Assembly: GCF_000194155.1 (NCBI RefSeq)
Contig: NZ_GL877878.1
Span: 3,026,554-3,090,553 of the forward strand
Reading direction: 5' to 3'
Source of the DNA: Saccharopolyspora spinosa NRRL 18395
GTDB taxonomy: Bacteria > Actinomycetota > Actinomycetes > Mycobacteriales > Pseudonocardiaceae
DNA: 64,000 bases
Positions 28,824-40,371 of the stretch are shown piece after piece. The notes under the pieces were generated by a model, which ran no database searches, had not been told where the DNA came from, and saw nothing but the letters and a program-made list of their open reading frames with translations. How positions within the stretch are numbered: position 1 is the stretch's first letter; every line of letters begins with the position of its first letter. A program made the position numbers and the translations under genes.

Positions 28824-30212
28824 CTACCGCCGCGCGGCGGCGAGTTTCTGGCGCGGTGACCCGGAATCCTTGATGCGCACGGCGAAGATCACCCCGACCA
28901 GCGCGAACCCGGCCGACACCAGCATCGCCAGGTGGTAGCCGCCCAGCCCGTCGGTCCCGACCGCTGCCAGCACGCTCGCGGTGATCGCCACGCCCAGCGC
29001 GGAACCGGCCTGGCGCTGGACGTTGAACAGCGTCGAAGCCCCACCGGTCGCCGATTTGCTGATCGTCGCGAAGGCGACGACCTGCAGTTCGGCGGAGGCC
29101 GCGCCCACGAAGAAACCCGATGCCAGTTGGACGGCCGCGGCGAGCCAGAGATCACCGGGCCCGAGCGTGTTCATCAGCACGAACGACACCGCGGCACCGA
29201 ACATCGCGGTCGCGATCAGCAGCCGCGGCCCGAACCTGCGGTGCGCCCAGCCGACCAGCTGCGAGGCGATCATCAGCCCGATCGCCTTCGGCAGCGTCAC
29301 CAAGCCGGTTTCCCACGCCGAAGCGCCCAGCCCCGCCTGGTACATCAGCGTGAATCCGTAGAGCGTACCCAGGAATCCGGCGACGCACGTGAAGAGGATC
29401 AGGCTGCCGCGCCGGAACGACGCGTCGGCGAACAGGCGCAGGTCGAGCATCGGATGTGCGGCCCTCAGTTGCGTGCGGACCAGCACCGCGAGGCAGCCGA
29501 GCCCGGCGAGTCCGCAGGCCCAGAAGCGCGGTGAACCGGGGCCGGCCTGCGACACGGCTTCCAGCGCGTACATGACCAGTCCCAGTCCCGGTGCGGCCAG
29601 GGCGAAACCGAGCCAGTCGAAGCGTTTGCCCCGCGATTCGACGTGTTCGGTCAGGAACAGCACGCCGAAAAGCAGGGCGAGCAGGCCGACCGGCAGGTTC
29701 ACGTAGAAACCCCAGCGCCAGGTGAGGTTTTCGACGAAGAAGCCGCCCAGCACTGGGCCGAGCGCGGGAGCCACCGCGGTCGGCAGCAGGAGCACGCGGG
29801 ACAACCGAATTCGCTGTTCCGGCGGGTAGGCGCGGAACAGCATGGTCAGCGCGACGGGACTCATCACCCCGCCGCCGGCGCCCTGCAGGACCCGCGCAAA
29901 CGTCAGCTGCGGCAGGTCGTCGGCCAGCCCACACAGCGCCGATGCCATCACGAATACCCCAAAGGCGCCGAGGAAAACCCGTTTCGTGCCGAAGCGGTCG
30001 CCGAGCCAGCCGGAGACCGGGATGCACACCGCCAGGCTGACCAGGTAGCCGACGTTGACCGCCGAGGTGGCGCTGGGCGGCACGGCGAACTCGGCGCCGA
30101 TGGCCGGCAGCGCCACGTTGACGATCGTGGCGTCCATGCCGTTCATGAACATCGCCGCCACGTAGCAGACGCACACCGCGACCTGCGGGCGCACGCCGAG
30201 CAGCATCGCCAT
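28824..30212 (-). CDS. MFS exporter (DHA2-type), probable siderophore efflux
   Basis: 462 residues from ATG at 30212, which overlaps the MbtH stop by 4 bp. Drug-efflux MFS features: NGMDATIVNVALPAIG (motif in TM1), GWLGDRFGTKRVFLGAF (motif A), and LQGAGGGVMSPVALTML (motif B). 14 hydrophobic segments are likely. Its place in the NRPS operon suggests export of the finished siderophore. Longer in-frame upstream starts run into the MbtH gene. Confidence 0.88.
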   Translation of the reverse strand: MAMLLGVRPQVAVCVCYVAAMFMNGMDATIVNVALPAIGAEFAVPPSATSAVNVGYLVSLAVCIPVSGWLGDRFGTKRVFLGAFGVFVMASALCGLADDLPQLTFARVLQGAGGGVMSPVALTMLFRAYPPEQRIRLSRVLLLPTAVAPALGPVLGGFFVENLTWRWGFYVNLPVGLLALLFGVLFLTEHVESRGKRFDWLGFALAAPGLGLVMYALEAVSQAGPGSPRFWACGLAGLGCLAVLVRTQLRAAHPMLDLRLFADASFRRGSLILFTCVAGFLGTLYGFTLMYQAGLGASAWETGLVTLPKAIGLMIASQLVGWAHRRFGPRLLIATAMFGAAVSFVLMNTLGPGDLWLAAAVQLASGFFVGAASAELQVVAFATISKSATGGASTLFNVQRQAGSALGVAITASVLAAVGTDGLGGYHLAMLVSAGFALVGVIFAVRIKDSGSPRQKLAAARR

Positions 30213-30400
30213 CAGCGCGCGGGCCGCATGTCGGTCCAGTTCACCTCGATGTGGTCGACACAGGATTCCCGGTCCGCCGGGCCGTGCGCGATGGTCCACC
30301 CGGCGGGCACGGAGATCGCGGCTGGCCACAGCGAGTACTGGTCCTGCTCGTTGATCAACGCGTAGTACTCCGCGGCAGGATCTTCGAACGGGTTCGTCAT
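30212..30400 (-). CDS. MbtH-like protein
   Basis: 62 residues starting MTNPFEDPAAEYYALINEQ and containing SLWPAAISVPAGW and CVDHIEVNWTDMRP: the MbtH signature of three Trp. MbtH proteins bind and activate NRPS adenylation domains. ATG at 30400 follows AAGGAG by 8 bases. It lies 115 bp after the NRPS stop, with a dispersed repeat between. Confidence 0.95.
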   Translation of the reverse strand: MTNPFEDPAAEYYALINEQDQYSLWPAAISVPAGWTIAHGPADRESCVDHIEVNWTDMRPAR

Positions 30401-30442
30401 CGGCGTGCTCCTTCGGCGTTCAAAGCCTGTTTCCAAACTCGT

Positions 30443-30515
30443 TCTGCGCAGCGGTGCGGGTGGCGGAACCGCAGACGCCGCGGGGACTCCGGGATCCCCG
30501 ATTCACGCGTGCCCG
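30443..30515 (-). repeat. dispersed intergenic repeat, copy C
   Basis: Inverted copy; on the minus strand it reads AATCGGGGATCCCGGAGTCC then GGTTCCGCCACCCGCACC, near-identical to 43606-43722. It abuts the NRPS stop (30516-30518) and fills the gap to MbtH, so the operon transcript carries it. Confidence 0.75.
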
Positions 30516-33500
30516 TCACGAGCTGGCCTCGGTCAAGGCCGGGTCGACGATCGCGGCGATCTCGGCGAGCGGGCCGCGTTGGGTCATGTCCTTGTGCTCG
30601 CAGGCGATGTCGTGGTTGTGCACCGTGCCGTCGACGTACGGCTGCCACATCTGCGCGGTCAGCGAGGCCTTGGCCCGGTTCACCGTGGCGGTGAAGAACA
30701 GCACGTCGCCCTGGAACTTGTCGTGGTTCGCCTGGTTCTCCAGCACCGCGCAGTTGGCGAAGTTGTCGATGATCGCCGTGGTGCTGTGCTCTTCGAGATT
30801 CGCCAGCGCGCTGCCCTCGGCAGACAGGATCTCCATCACGTCTGCCCTGGTCAACGACCCCTCCCCGAGCTCCGCGAGGTCGTAGCCGGCCATGTAGAGC
30901 AGCGCCTTCAGCGCCTCCTCCTCGGTCGGCAACACGTCCCACACGTCCTTCGGGTAGGAGTCGAGCATGCACAGGAACCGCACTTCCTCGCCCAGTGCCT
31001 GCAGCTGGGTGCTCATCTCGTGGGCGACGACGCCGCCGAAGGACCAGCCGAGGAAGTAGTACGGCCCGTGCGGCTGCACCTGCCGGATGTGCTCCAGGTA
31101 TTCGGCGGCCATCTCGTGCAGGCTCTCTGCGACTGGCTTCGGCTCCGCGAGCCCCCGCGACTGGATGCCGTAGATCGGCCGCTCGGCGTCGATGTGCTTG
31201 AGCAGCCCGGAGAACGGCCACGCCAGCCCCGCCGCCGGGTGCACGCAGAACAGTGGTTCCTTGCTGCCCTCGGTGCGCAGCGGCAGCACGATCTCCAGAG
31301 CGTCGCGCGAACTCCCGGTGTGCAACCGCTCCGCTAGACCGGCCACGGTCGGCGCGGCGAAGAGGCTGCCGACATTGACCCGAACACCCAGCGCATCGCG
31401 GATGCGTCCGATCAGCTTAACGGCCAGCAGGGAATGCCCGCCGAGGTCGAAGAAGCTGTCGTCGACCCCGACTCGCGGCAGCCCGAGCACCTCGGCGAAC
31501 AGTCCGCAGAGGATCTCTTCGGTGGGGTTGCGCGGCATGGCGTTGCCCACGGATTCCCCGAGGTCCGGCACCGGCAGCGCCCGGCGGTCGAGCTTCCCGT
31601 TGGGCAGCAACGGCAACGCGTCGACGAACACCACCGCCGCGGGAACCATGTAGTCCGGCAGCGACTCCCCCACGTGCCGCCGCAACTCGGCGGTTTCGCC
31701 GCCACCGACGACGTAGGCGACGAGCCTCTTGTCGCCCGGGGTGTCCTCGCGCACCACGGCCGCGACCTGCGCGACGTCCTGATGCTTGGCCAGCACCGCC
31801 TCAACCTCGCCGAGTTCGATGCGGAACCCGCGGATCTTCACCTGGTCGTCCGCGCGCCCGGCGAAGTCCAGCACCCCGTCGGCCCGCCAACGCACCAGGT
31901 CACCGGTGCGGTACATGCGGGAACCGGGCGGGCCGAACGGGTCGGCGACGAACCGCTCGGCGGTCAGCCCCGGCCGGTGGAGGTACCCGCGCGCCAACCC
32001 GAGCCCCGAGACGTAGAGCTCGCCGACCACGCCGGGCGGCGTGGGCTGGAGCGCGCGGTCCAGCACGTAGAGCCGCGCTCCCGGATCGGGCACACCGATC
32101 GGCACCGTGCTGCCGACGGCGTCCGGGTCGCAGTCCCACAGCGTGGAGTTGACGGTGGCTTCGGTCGGCCCGTAGCAGTTGAGCATCCGCCGGTCCCGCG
32201 CCCAACGGAGCACCAGGTCAGAAGGCACCTTCTCGGCTCCGCACAGCAAGGTCGCGTCCGGCGGCAGCTCGGTGCCGGCGGGGAACATGCCCATCATCGA
32301 CGGTCCGATCGCGAGGTGCGTGACGCGGTGCCGCCGGGTGTATTCGGCCAGCGGCTCGCCCGGCACCCGCCGGTCCGAGGGCACCACCACGAGGGTGCCG
32401 CCGCTGAGCAGCCCCATGCAGATTTCCCAGAACGCCACGTCGAAGCTCGGCGAGGCGAACTGCAGCACGCGGCTGTCGGCGGTGATGCCGACCCGCTCGC
32501 GCTGGGTGGCGAGCAGCTTGCCGATGCCGCGGTGCGGCACGACGACGCCCTTCGGGGTGCCGGTCGAGCCGGACGTGTAGATGACGTAGGCCGCGTCGTC
32601 CAGCTCCGGTCGCGGCAAGATCCGCATGCTGGCGGGGCTGTCGTAGCAGCTCAGCAGGGTTACCGGCAGGTCTGCGCGCGGATCGGCGGTGAGCACTAGG
32701 CGCGGCTTGGCGTCGTCGACCATGTGCCGCAGCCGCTGCGCCGGGTAGTCCGGGTCCAGCGCCAGATACGCGGCGCCGGCGGTCATCACCGCGAGCAGGC
32801 CGGTGATCAGCTCGGGCGACCGGGGCAGCAGCACGCCGACGATGTCGCCCGGGCCCACGCCGTGTTCGACCAGCAGCTGCGCCTGTTCGGTCACCCGGCG
32901 GTCCAGTTCGCGGTAGCTCAGCTCCACGTCCTCGAAGATCAGCGCCGGCTTGTCCGGGTCCTGCGCGACTTTCGCGGCGAACAGCTCGGGGAACGTTCCC
33001 GCCGGAGCCGCGCCAGCAGCGGCGTCGCCCCAGGCCAACACCTGCTGCCGGGCCGCATCGCCCAAGATGTCCAGGCGGCCGATGGGGGCGGCCGGATCCT
33101 CGACGGCGGATGTGAGCAGCCGGACCAACCGCGCGGCCAGGTCCTCGACGGTGCGGCGGGTGAACAGGTCGGTGCTGTACTGCACCAATCCGTCGACCCC
33201 GCCGTCGGCCCGTTCGCTGAGGCTGAACGCCAGGTCGAACTTCGCCGCCCCGGCGGGCGCTGTGTCCACAGTGGTCTCAAGCCCCGGCAGGTCCGCGGTG
33301 ACGGACTCGGCCGCGCCCCAGTACGCGAGCATCACCTGGAACAGCGGGTGCCGGGACAGCGAGCGGTCCGGGTTGAGCGCCTCGGCCAACCGCTCGAAGG
33401 GCAGCTCCGCGTTGTCGAAGGCGGCCAGGTCGCCTTGCCGCACCCGGTCGACGAGCTCGGCGAAGCTCGGCTCTCCCGAGGTGTCGGTGCGCAGCACGAG

Positions 33501-36500
33501 GCTGTTGACGAAGAACCCGACCAGGTCGTCGAGCGCGTCATCGCCGCGACCGGCCACCGGTGAACCTATCGGGATGTCGGTGCCGGCGCCGTGCCGCGTC
33601 AGCAGCGCGGCCAACCCGGCCTGCAACACCATGAACACGCTGGCCTGGTGCTCGCCGGCCAGCCGCCGAAGCCGCTGGTGCAAGGCGGGTTCGAGGTCGA
33701 AGCGCACCGCGTCGCCCCGGTGGCTGGACACCGCCGGGCGCGGGAAGTCGGCGGGCAGCTCTAACTGGTCTGGCAGGTCGGCGAGCGCCTGCCGCCAGAA
33801 CGCCAGCTGCCGCGCCGCGGGCCGACCCGGATCGGACTCGTCCCCGAGCAGTTCCCGCTGCCAGAGCGTGTAATCCACGTACTGCACCGGAAGGCCGTCC
33901 CAGCCCGGCTCCGCGCCCGCCACGCGCGCGGCGTATGCGGTCGACAGGTCCCGCACCAGCGGCCGCGTCGACCACTCGTCAGCGGCTACGTGGTGCAACA
34001 GCACGAGCAGCAAGTGCTCGCCGCCGGCCTCGGGCGATTCGGTTGTCGTGAACAACGTGGTCCGGATAGGCGGTTCCGCGGCCAGGTCGAACCCCTGCCG
34101 AACCGCTGCCGCGAACGCCCCGGCCACCCCGCCGGACGCCCCCGAGTCCTCGGAGTCGCGCAATTTCAATGGAAATCGAAGGTTCGATTTCAATGGAAAT
34201 TGCGGATCCCCGGTGGCCGGAACCCGAACCAGCGTAAGGTCGGGCACGGTGTCGAGGACCTGCTGGCGGGGTTCTCCCAGCTCGTCCGGGAAGATCGTGC
34301 GCAGGCTCTCGTGCCGCCGCACGACGTCGCCGATCGCCGCCCGCAGTGCGTCCACGTCCAGCTCCCCGGACATCCGCAGCACCAGCGGCAGGTTGTAGGT
34401 GGCGCTGGCGCCCTCCAACCGGTTCAGGAACCAAAGGCGCTGCTGCGCGAAGGAAAGCGGGATGCGCTCGGGCCGCTCCACTGGCCGCAGCGCGGGCCGA
34501 CGGGCTCCCGCTTCGAGCTGCGCGGCCAGGCCCGCGACGGTCGGGTGGTCGAAGAGGCCGCGGATGGTCAGCTCGGCACCGAGCTCGGTGCGCACCCGCG
34601 CCAGCAGCCGCGCGGCCAGCAGGGAATGCCCACCCAGCTCGAAGAACCCGTCGTCGATGCCGACCTCGCGCACCCCGAGCACCTCGGCGAACAACCGGCA
34701 AAGCGTCGACTCGGCCACGTCCCGTGGCCCGCGGCCACCTGCATCGGCGGCGAAATCTGGCGCGGGCAAGGCCCGGGTGTCGAGCTTCCCGTTGCCGGTC
34801 AAGGGAATCGCGTCCACGGCCAGGTAGGCCGACGGCACCATGTAGGCCGGCAGCCGCTCCGCCAGGTGCGCCCGCAGTTCGCTCGGCTCGGCCGCACCGA
34901 CGGTGTAACCGACCAGCCGCTTGTCGCCGGGCTGGTCCTCGCGCACCACGACGGCGGCCTGCCGCACCTGCGGATGCGCCGCCAGGTTCGCCTCGATCTC
35001 GCCGAGCTCGATGCGGAACCCGCGCACCTTGACCTGCTGGTCGGCGCGGCCGACGAACTCGATGCCGCCGTCCGCCCGCCACCGACCCAGGTCGCCGGAG
35101 CGGTACATCCGGCTCCCCGGCGCGCCATGCGGGTCCGCGACGAACCGCTGCGCGGTCAGCCCGCGCTTCCCGAGGTAGCCCCGGGCCAGGCCTTCGCCTG
35201 CCACGTAAAGCTCCCCGACCACGCCCGGCGGGACCGGCTGCAGCAGTCCGTCGAGCAGGTACACCCGCAGGTCGGGAATGCCACGGCCGATCAGGCTGCC
35301 GTCGCGGCGAGCGACCGCCTCGCGGTCGAGCTCCACATAGGACACGTGCACGGTGGTCTCGGTGATCCCGTACATGTTGATCAGCTTCGGCGACCCGGGG
35401 CGCCGGTCGTACCAGTCGTCCAACCTGGACAGTTCCAGCGCTTCGCCGCCGAAGATGACGTACCGCAGCGCCAGCTCGGTGCCCGGCGCCTCCCGATCGG
35501 CCTGGCTGAGTTGGTAGAACGCCGAAGGCGTCTGGTTGAGCACGGTCACGCGTTCGCGGGCGACCAGCCGCAGGAAATCCCGCGGCGACCGGCTGACCTC
35601 GTGCGACACCACCACCAACCGGCCGCCGTGCAGCAGCGCGCCCCACAGCTCCCACACCGAGAAGTCGAACGCGTAGGAGTGGAACAACGTCCAGACGTCG
35701 TTGCCGTCGAAGGAGAACCACGGCTGGGTCGCGCTGAATAGCCGGACCACGTTGTGGTGCGGGATCGACACGCCCTTGGGCTGCCCGGTCGAGCCGGACG
35801 TGTAGATCACGTAGGCGGCGTGCTCGGGTGTCAGCGGTCCCCGCTCGCCGGCCTTCGGATCGCGTTGCGAATGCCGGGAGATCTCCTCGACCTCGACCGG
35901 ATCGTCCAGCAGGATGCGGGTGATCCCGTCCGGCAGCCGCGCCGCGTGCTCGGCGTCGCTGATCAGCACGGTCGGCTGCGCGTCCCCGATCACGTAGCGG
36001 ATCCGCTCGGCCGGATGCTCCGGGTCCAGCGGCAGGTACGCGGCACCGGCCTTCAGCACCGCCAGCAGCGCCACCACCAGTTCTAAGGATCTCGGCAGCG
36101 CCAGCGCGACGAGCTGCTCCGGCCCGACGCCGTGGTCGATCAGGTGGTGCGCGAGCTGGTTGGCCCGCGCGTCGAGCTCGGCGTAGGTGAGGTTCTGCGC
36201 GCCGAAGGTGACCGCGACTGAATCCGGGGTGCGTTGGGCCTGCTCCTCGAACAGCTGCGGCAGCGGCGCCGCCGGGGGCGCGCCGGCATCGGCGATCGGC
36301 GCGTTCCACTCGTTCAGGATCCGGTCGCGCTCTTCGGCCGAGAGCAGGTCGATCCGGCCGACCGGGGTGTTCCCGGCGCAGTCCGAGAACTCCTGGAGGA
36401 ACCGCAGGAACCGCTCGCGGTGCGCGGTCAGCTCCGCCTCGCCGTAGCGCTCGGGGTTGGCGTCGAACTCGAAGCGCAGGTCGCCGCCGGAGTTGTACAC

Positions 36501-37643
36501 CGCGATGGTCAGGTCGTCGACGGGCCCGGCCGCGAGGTTGTGCACGGTCGCCGGGCTGTCACCGAAGGTGAGCTCGTAGTCGAAGGACTTGATGTTGATC
36601 ATCGGCCCGAACAGGGGGCGGTCCGAGCCCAGCAGCTTCAGGTCGCGGCGCAGGTCTTCGCTGCGGTAGTTCTGGTGCCTGCGCACCTGCCGCACGGCCT
36701 TGACGACCTGCGCGATCAGCTCCCCGCGCGTGGTGCCCGGGGTGATCCGCAGCCGCAGCGGCAGCACGTTGACGACCATGCCGGGCACCCGCAGCGCAGC
36801 CGACCCGAGCCGGCCCATCACCGGCAGTCCGAGCACGACGTCGGTGGCCCCGGTCATCCGGTGCAGGTAAGCGCCGAAGGCGGCGATGAGCGCGTCGGAC
36901 CAGATCGCCCGGCTTTCGGTCGCGGCGCGGGCCAGGGCATCGGCCGCGCCGGAGGCGTCGGCCTGGCGGTGGAAGGTGTGCGCGGTGGGACTCGAATCTC
37001 CGGCCAGCGACGCGACATCCGGCCGGTCCGCGAACTGCTCCCGCCAGAACTCCTCGTCCTCGCGGAACTTGGGCGACTCCCGGTACTCCCGTTCCGCGTC
37101 CAGCAGCGATCGCAGCGAGCCGAACTGCGACGGCCCGGAATCCGCCGAGTTGTACAGCTCGGAGACCCGCCGGATGAGGAGCGAGAAGCCGTACCCGTCG
37201 ATGGCCACGTGGTGGATCCGCTGGTACCACCACCAGCGCTCGTCGCAGAGCTTGAGCAGCGCCGCGGTCCACAACCGGCCGCCGTCGGCCCTCGACCGCG
37301 TCAGCTCCACCGGTTCCCGCAGGTCGGCGCCCATCCAGGCGAGCGCCCGCGCGTCGGGATCGGCGGCATCCGAGCAGTCGATCACCGGGACGTCGAAACC
37401 GTCGGCCTCGTCGATGACCTGCCGCGGCTCGCCGGCCTCGTCGACCACCCGCATCCGCAGCGCCTCGGCCTCCTCGACGACCCGCCGCAGGGCCGCCGCG
37501 AAGCGGCTGGGATCCACCGGCCCGTGGATCTCCACGTACTCGGCGGTGTTGAAGATCGGGTTGTTGCGGTCCAGTTGCTGCGCGAACCAGATCCCCGACT
37601 GCGCGGCGGACAACGGCACCTGCTCGTCAGCACGACCCGACAT
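30516..37643 (-). CDS. two-module siderophore NRPS (C-A-T-C-A-T-TE)
   Basis: 2375 residues from ATG at 37643, 25 bp after an iron box. Domains (approx.): C1 8-450 (HHVAIDG), A1 470-960, T1 near 1000 (LGGHSLLA), C2 1060-1500 (HHVAADEWS), A2 1530-2035, T2 near 2070 (LGGHSLLAV) and thioesterase 2135-2375 (GWSFGG). Reading the Stachelhaus positions of A1 gives DFWNIGMVHK, the threonine code. A2 reads DVWALGCVNK, which I cannot assign; N-hydroxyornithine is plausible given the cluster's hydroxylase. A 46-bp palindromic repeat (34159-34204) is inserted in frame in C2 at residues ~1147-1161 ([13 protein letters not shown]). A C-terminal TE on only two modules suggests iterative release, as in EntF. 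Export, MbtH and reductase genes are adjacent. Confidence 0.93.
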   Translation of the reverse strand: MSGRADEQVPLSAAQSGIWFAQQLDRNNPIFNTAEYVEIHGPVDPSRFAAALRRVVEEAEALRMRVVDEAGEPRQVIDEADGFDVPVIDCSDAADPDARALAWMGADLREPVELTRSRADGGRLWTAALLKLCDERWWWYQRIHHVAIDGYGFSLLIRRVSELYNSADSGPSQFGSLRSLLDAEREYRESPKFREDEEFWREQFADRPDVASLAGDSSPTAHTFHRQADASGAADALARAATESRAIWSDALIAAFGAYLHRMTGATDVVLGLPVMGRLGSAALRVPGMVVNVLPLRLRITPGTTRGELIAQVVKAVRQVRRHQNYRSEDLRRDLKLLGSDRPLFGPMINIKSFDYELTFGDSPATVHNLAAGPVDDLTIAVYNSGGDLRFEFDANPERYGEAELTAHRERFLRFLQEFSDCAGNTPVGRIDLLSAEERDRILNEWNAPIADAGAPPAAPLPQLFEEQAQRTPDSVAVTFGAQNLTYAELDARANQLAHHLIDHGVGPEQLVALALPRSLELVVALLAVLKAGAAYLPLDPEHPAERIRYVIGDAQPTVLISDAEHAARLPDGITRILLDDPVEVEEISRHSQRDPKAGERGPLTPEHAAYVIYTSGSTGQPKGVSIPHHNVVRLFSATQPWFSFDGNDVWTLFHSYAFDFSVWELWGALLHGGRLVVVSHEVSRSPRDFLRLVARERVTVLNQTPSAFYQLSQADREAPGTELALRYVIFGGEALELSRLDDWYDRRPGSPKLINMYGITETTVHVSYVELDREAVARRDGSLIGRGIPDLRVYLLDGLLQPVPPGVVGELYVAGEGLARGYLGKRGLTAQRFVADPHGAPGSRMYRSGDLGRWRADGGIEFVGRADQQVKVRGFRIELGEIEANLAAHPQVRQAAVVVREDQPGDKRLVGYTVGAAEPSELRAHLAERLPAYMVPSAYLAVDAIPLTGNGKLDTRALPAPDFAADAGGRGPRDVAESTLCRLFAEVLGVREVGIDDGFFELGGHSLLAARLLARVRTELGAELTIRGLFDHPTVAGLAAQLEAGARRPALRPVERPERIPLSFAQQRLWFLNRLEGASATYNLPLVLRMSGELDVDALRAAIGDVVRRHESLRTIFPDELGEPRQQVLDTVPDLTLVRVPATGDPQFPLKSNLRFPLKLRDSEDSGASGGVAGAFAAAVRQGFDLAAEPPIRTTLFTTTESPEAGGEHLLLVLLHHVAADEWSTRPLVRDLSTAYAARVAGAEPGWDGLPVQYVDYTLWQRELLGDESDPGRPAARQLAFWRQALADLPDQLELPADFPRPAVSSHRGDAVRFDLEPALHQRLRRLAGEHQASVFMVLQAGLAALLTRHGAGTDIPIGSPVAGRGDDALDDLVGFFVNSLVLRTDTSGEPSFAELVDRVRQGDLAAFDNAELPFERLAEALNPDRSLSRHPLFQVMLAYWGAAESVTADLPGLETTVDTAPAGAAKFDLAFSLSERADGGVDGLVQYSTDLFTRRTVEDLAARLVRLLTSAVEDPAAPIGRLDILGDAARQQVLAWGDAAAGAAPAGTFPELFAAKVAQDPDKPALIFEDVELSYRELDRRVTEQAQLLVEHGVGPGDIVGVLLPRSPELITGLLAVMTAGAAYLALDPDYPAQRLRHMVDDAKPRLVLTADPRADLPVTLLSCYDSPASMRILPRPELDDAAYVIYTSGSTGTPKGVVVPHRGIGKLLATQRERVGITADSRVLQFASPSFDVAFWEICMGLLSGGTLVVVPSDRRVPGEPLAEYTRRHRVTHLAIGPSMMGMFPAGTELPPDATLLCGAEKVPSDLVLRWARDRRMLNCYGPTEATVNSTLWDCDPDAVGSTVPIGVPDPGARLYVLDRALQPTPPGVVGELYVSGLGLARGYLHRPGLTAERFVADPFGPPGSRMYRTGDLVRWRADGVLDFAGRADDQVKIRGFRIELGEVEAVLAKHQDVAQVAAVVREDTPGDKRLVAYVVGGGETAELRRHVGESLPDYMVPAAVVFVDALPLLPNGKLDRRALPVPDLGESVGNAMPRNPTEEILCGLFAEVLGLPRVGVDDSFFDLGGHSLLAVKLIGRIRDALGVRVNVGSLFAAPTVAGLAERLHTGSSRDALEIVLPLRTEGSKEPLFCVHPAAGLAWPFSGLLKHIDAERPIYGIQSRGLAEPKPVAESLHEMAAEYLEHIRQVQPHGPYYFLGWSFGGVVAHEMSTQLQALGEEVRFLCMLDSYPKDVWDVLPTEEEALKALLYMAGYDLAELGEGSLTRADVMEILSAEGSALANLEEHSTTAIIDNFANCAVLENQANHDKFQGDVLFFTATVNRAKASLTAQMWQPYVDGTVHNHDIACEHKDMTQRGPLAEIAAIVDPALTEASS
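34159..34204. repeat. 46-bp palindromic repeat inside the NRPS gene
   Basis: CGCAATTTCAATGGAAATCG and its imperfect inverse surround GGTT, the same 46-bp design as at 15263-15308 (two mismatches in the arms). Length 46 is not a multiple of 3 on its own, yet the NRPS frame is preserved, so the insertion must include 2 or more extra bases or replace native sequence. It encodes FPLK twice and sits in a variable loop of the C2 domain. Confidence 0.85.
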
Positions 37644-37667
37644 CGTTCTCCCCACGATCGACCAGAA

Positions 37668-37685
37668 AGTAAGGCTTACCTTACT
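37668..37685. promoter_or_regulatory. iron box upstream of the NRPS
   Basis: AGTAAGGCTTACCTTACT is a palindromic iron-box-like sequence (IdeR/DmdR1 type) 25 bp upstream of the NRPS start. It should make the NRPS-MbtH-MFS operon iron-repressed. Confidence 0.75.
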
Positions 37686-37734
37686 TATGATCCGATCCGG
37701 AGTACAGCCGCTCACCGCATCGACCGACGTGGGA

Positions 37735-39090
37735 CTACTCACCCGGCGCGGACCGGCCGAACACCATCAGCGCGGAATTCTTGTTCGGCAACCCCACTTC
37801 CGCTGCCCGCCCGAACCCGGCCTTGCCGAACGCTCCCACCGAAGCTCCATTGTGGACGTCGGGCTCGGCGACGACCCGGCCGCAGTCCGGGTCGACCGCC
37901 AGCAACCCCTCGGCCACCGCCCGCAGCAGCGACGAGCCGACCCCGCGCCCGACCGCGTCCGGCTCACCGATGGCGACGTGCACGCCGAGGTCGTGCGGAT
38001 CGTGCGAGTAGCAGCGCGCCAGCTTGTCCCGCTGCACCCGGTAGAGCTCCAGGTAACCGACATCCCGCCCGCCGAGCCCGACGATGCAGGGAAGAGAATG
38101 CCGCCCGGCGAGCTGACCAGCCAGTTCGTCCTGCCACCGCGGCACCGGCCACGCCTGGTTCCAGTTGACCGCGACGTGCCCGTTGTTCATCCAGCGGTGC
38201 ACCAGCGCCACATCCGGCCCGCCATCCGCGCCCAAGACCTGCACCGGCCGCAACGACCAGCCCTCCCCGAGCTCCGGGATCGGCACGCCCGGGGCGTCCG
38301 GAGCGCCCGACCACAACGGGTTCCGCACCTCGAACGGCACGGCCCGCACCCGGATCTCGCCCGAAGCCGCGCGGTACCGCAGCCCGGAACCGTTGAGCAC
38401 GGCGAGATCGGTCAGCGTCGGGCTGGTCAACCAGTGCCGCACCAGCCATTCCGCGTCCGGATACGCGTCGGCGATGGCCCGCAGCCGATCCGCGAGGTCG
38501 GCGATCAGGTCCGTCTCGTGCACGACACCACGCCGCCCCAGCAACCCGATGACGGCGAGCGCGCCACGCGTCAGCAGCGCCGCCGTGGCACCGGCGGCGT
38601 CGTCGGGTTCCCAGCCCCGAATCGCGGGCAGCAACCGGCCCTCGACGTGCGTGGACAACCACCGCCGTGCCTCCGCCCCGTCGGAGACCGACCGGGCAAC
38701 CGCGACCAAATCCGCAGGCAGCGCAAGCGGATCGACCGCACGGCGCGGCAAGGCATCCAACAGCCAGTCCAGCAGCGTGCCCGAGTCGGCGGCGTTGATC
38801 GGCGCGTCGTGCAGCGCGCGGGCGCGCGCATCGGCGGAGCACGCGGCGGCGAGCAACGCGGGCTCGGCCACCTCGACCGGCGCGCCGGTGGCGTCCAGGA
38901 CGTGGATCGGGCCGAAGCTGTGCGCCCCGGTCGGCGAGTCGTAGACCACGTCCGCGCCCAACCGCAGCGACCCGATGGTCAACCGCATTCGCCCCTCGGC
39001 GACCGGGGTGTGCGTTTCGGCCAGCCACCGCCGCAGCAACACCGATGTCCGCTGGTGCGACCGTCCGGCAAGGTCGACTCCAGTCGTCAC
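37735..39090 (-). CDS. GNAT-family siderophore N-acyltransferase with long N-terminal domain
   Basis: 451 residues from GTG at 39090, preceded by AGGGAG; a GTG at 39108 is a weaker start. The C-terminal ~180 residues form a siderophore-type GNAT domain ([57 protein letters not shown]) like IucB/MbtK. The N-terminal ~270 residues contain [17 protein letters not shown] and [13 protein letters not shown], resembling the extension seen in IucA/C-linked acyltransferases; I cannot assign a fold. It probably acylates the hydroxylated amine before NRPS assembly. A partial iron box (39130-39143) lies upstream. Confidence 0.82.
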   Translation of the reverse strand: MTTGVDLAGRSHQRTSVLLRRWLAETHTPVAEGRMRLTIGSLRLGADVVYDSPTGAHSFGPIHVLDATGAPVEVAEPALLAAACSADARARALHDAPINAADSGTLLDWLLDALPRRAVDPLALPADLVAVARSVSDGAEARRWLSTHVEGRLLPAIRGWEPDDAAGATAALLTRGALAVIGLLGRRGVVHETDLIADLADRLRAIADAYPDAEWLVRHWLTSPTLTDLAVLNGSGLRYRAASGEIRVRAVPFEVRNPLWSGAPDAPGVPIPELGEGWSLRPVQVLGADGGPDVALVHRWMNNGHVAVNWNQAWPVPRWQDELAGQLAGRHSLPCIVGLGGRDVGYLELYRVQRDKLARCYSHDPHDLGVHVAIGEPDAVGRGVGSSLLRAVAEGLLAVDPDCGRVVAEPDVHNGASVGAFGKAGFGRAAEVGLPNKNSALMVFGRSAPGE

Positions 39091-39129
39091 GCCACGCTCC
39101 CTAGACACCGCGAACTCATACGTGAGCGG

Positions 39130-39143
39130 AGCCTAACCTAACC
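39130..39143. promoter_or_regulatory. partial iron box upstream of the acyltransferase
   Basis: AGCCTAACCTAACC covers the right two-thirds of an iron box but the left arm is lost (GGTTAGGTTAGGCT followed by CCGCT on the other strand). It is 40 bp from the GTG start. Weak; may still bind a repressor. Confidence 0.4.
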
Positions 39144-39396
39144 ACTCGATCTCGTGACAGTGCTTCACACCACTGCCGTACTTGCCCCGGTCTGCCTGGG
39201 CGTCACCCGGCTAACGAAACGAGCACAGTGGACGAACCCGTGTCACGATCGCTGAGCGCAAGGCGACCGTTTGATCGCCTGATCATCAGCACCTGATCCG
39301 GTGATGATCGTTGTTTTCCGCTGGGCGAACCCGCACCATCGCCCCTACTCTCCGACCTATCGAATCGGCCCAGACCGTACGGAGAGGAGTTCACCA

Positions 39397-40359
39397 ATGG
39401 AAGACGCCGACTCCGTCGTGCCGCTCCGGCCGGGATTCGACATCCAGGTACGCGGCTTCAACCGCCATCAGGTCATCGAACACCTGGAACTGCTGGAGGA
39501 CCAGCTGCGCCTGGTCACCATCGACCGCAACGAGTCCGCGCAGCTCAACTCCGACCTCCGCAAGCTCTGCGACGACACCCGCCGCAACCTCGACGCCGCC
39601 GAGCAGCGACTCAAGCAGATCGAGTCCTCCGACACCGGGCTGCCCGCCGCCTCCCAGCGGGTGCAGAACATGCTCTCGATCGCCGAAGAAGAGGTGCAGA
39701 CCCTGCGCGACCAGGCCAGGAGGCAGGCCGAGATCATCCGGGGCACGGCGGAAACCGAGGCGCGCGAACTGCTCAACGAGGCCCAGCGGGCCACCACCGA
39801 GCTGCGCAACGAGTGCAGCGAGCTGGTCACCGAGGTCGAGGAGCGACGCGCGCGGCTGCACCGCGAGCACGACCAGAAGGTCAGCGACCTGCGCTCCCGG
39901 GAACAGCGGCTGCGGCAGAACATCCGCAACGAGTACAAGCGGACCATGTCGGCCGCCCAGCTCGAATCCGACCAGCTGATCGACCAGACCCGGCGGCAGT
40001 GCGGCCAGTGGGACGCCGAGACCGAGCAGCAGCGGTTGGAAGCCCTGGACGAGATCCGCACCAAGCAACTCCAACTGGAGGAGCTGCGCAGTTCGGTCCT
40101 GTCCGCAATGGACAAGGCCCAGCACCTGCTGGACCAGTCCGTCGCGGAACTGCGCGACCCGATTCCGGACATCGCCGACGACATCGACCAGATCACGCGG
40201 GACCGGCAGGTCGAGCGGATCGCGCATGCCGAGCAGGTCGAGCAGCAGCCGGTGCGGCTGCCCGAACAGCGCGACGACGCGCAGACCTACACCATTCCCA
40301 TCGAGCGGTCGCACACCAACGGCGCCGCCCCGCAGACAGGCCCCGCCAGACAGAACTGA
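39397..40359 (+). CDS. DivIVA-like coiled-coil protein
   Basis: 320 residues from ATG at 39397 after GGAGAGGAG. The N-terminus PLRPGFDIQVRGFNRHQVIEHL resembles the DivIVA lipid-binding opening (FxxxxxGYxxxxVDxFL), with Arg in place of the usual turn. About 220 residues of continuous coiled coil follow (E/R/Q-rich, many heptads). The C-terminus is a disordered tail. Such proteins organise the pole, septum or cell wall in actinobacteria. The next gene, a membrane-anchored acidic protein, starts 12 bp downstream. Confidence 0.7.
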   Translation: MEDADSVVPLRPGFDIQVRGFNRHQVIEHLELLEDQLRLVTIDRNESAQLNSDLRKLCDDTRRNLDAAEQRLKQIESSDTGLPAASQRVQNMLSIAEEEVQTLRDQARRQAEIIRGTAETEARELLNEAQRATTELRNECSELVTEVEERRARLHREHDQKVSDLRSREQRLRQNIRNEYKRTMSAAQLESDQLIDQTRRQCGQWDAETEQQRLEALDEIRTKQLQLEELRSSVLSAMDKAQHLLDQSVAELRDPIPDIADDIDQITRDRQVERIAHAEQVEQQPVRLPEQRDDAQTYTIPIERSHTNGAAPQTGPARQN

Positions 40360-40371
40360 TCGGAGCTACTC

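Noticed and set aside
36234-38168. 644-residue + ORF across NRPS and acyltransferase
   Set aside because: Antisense of clear minus-strand genes; ignores an iron box and start codons.
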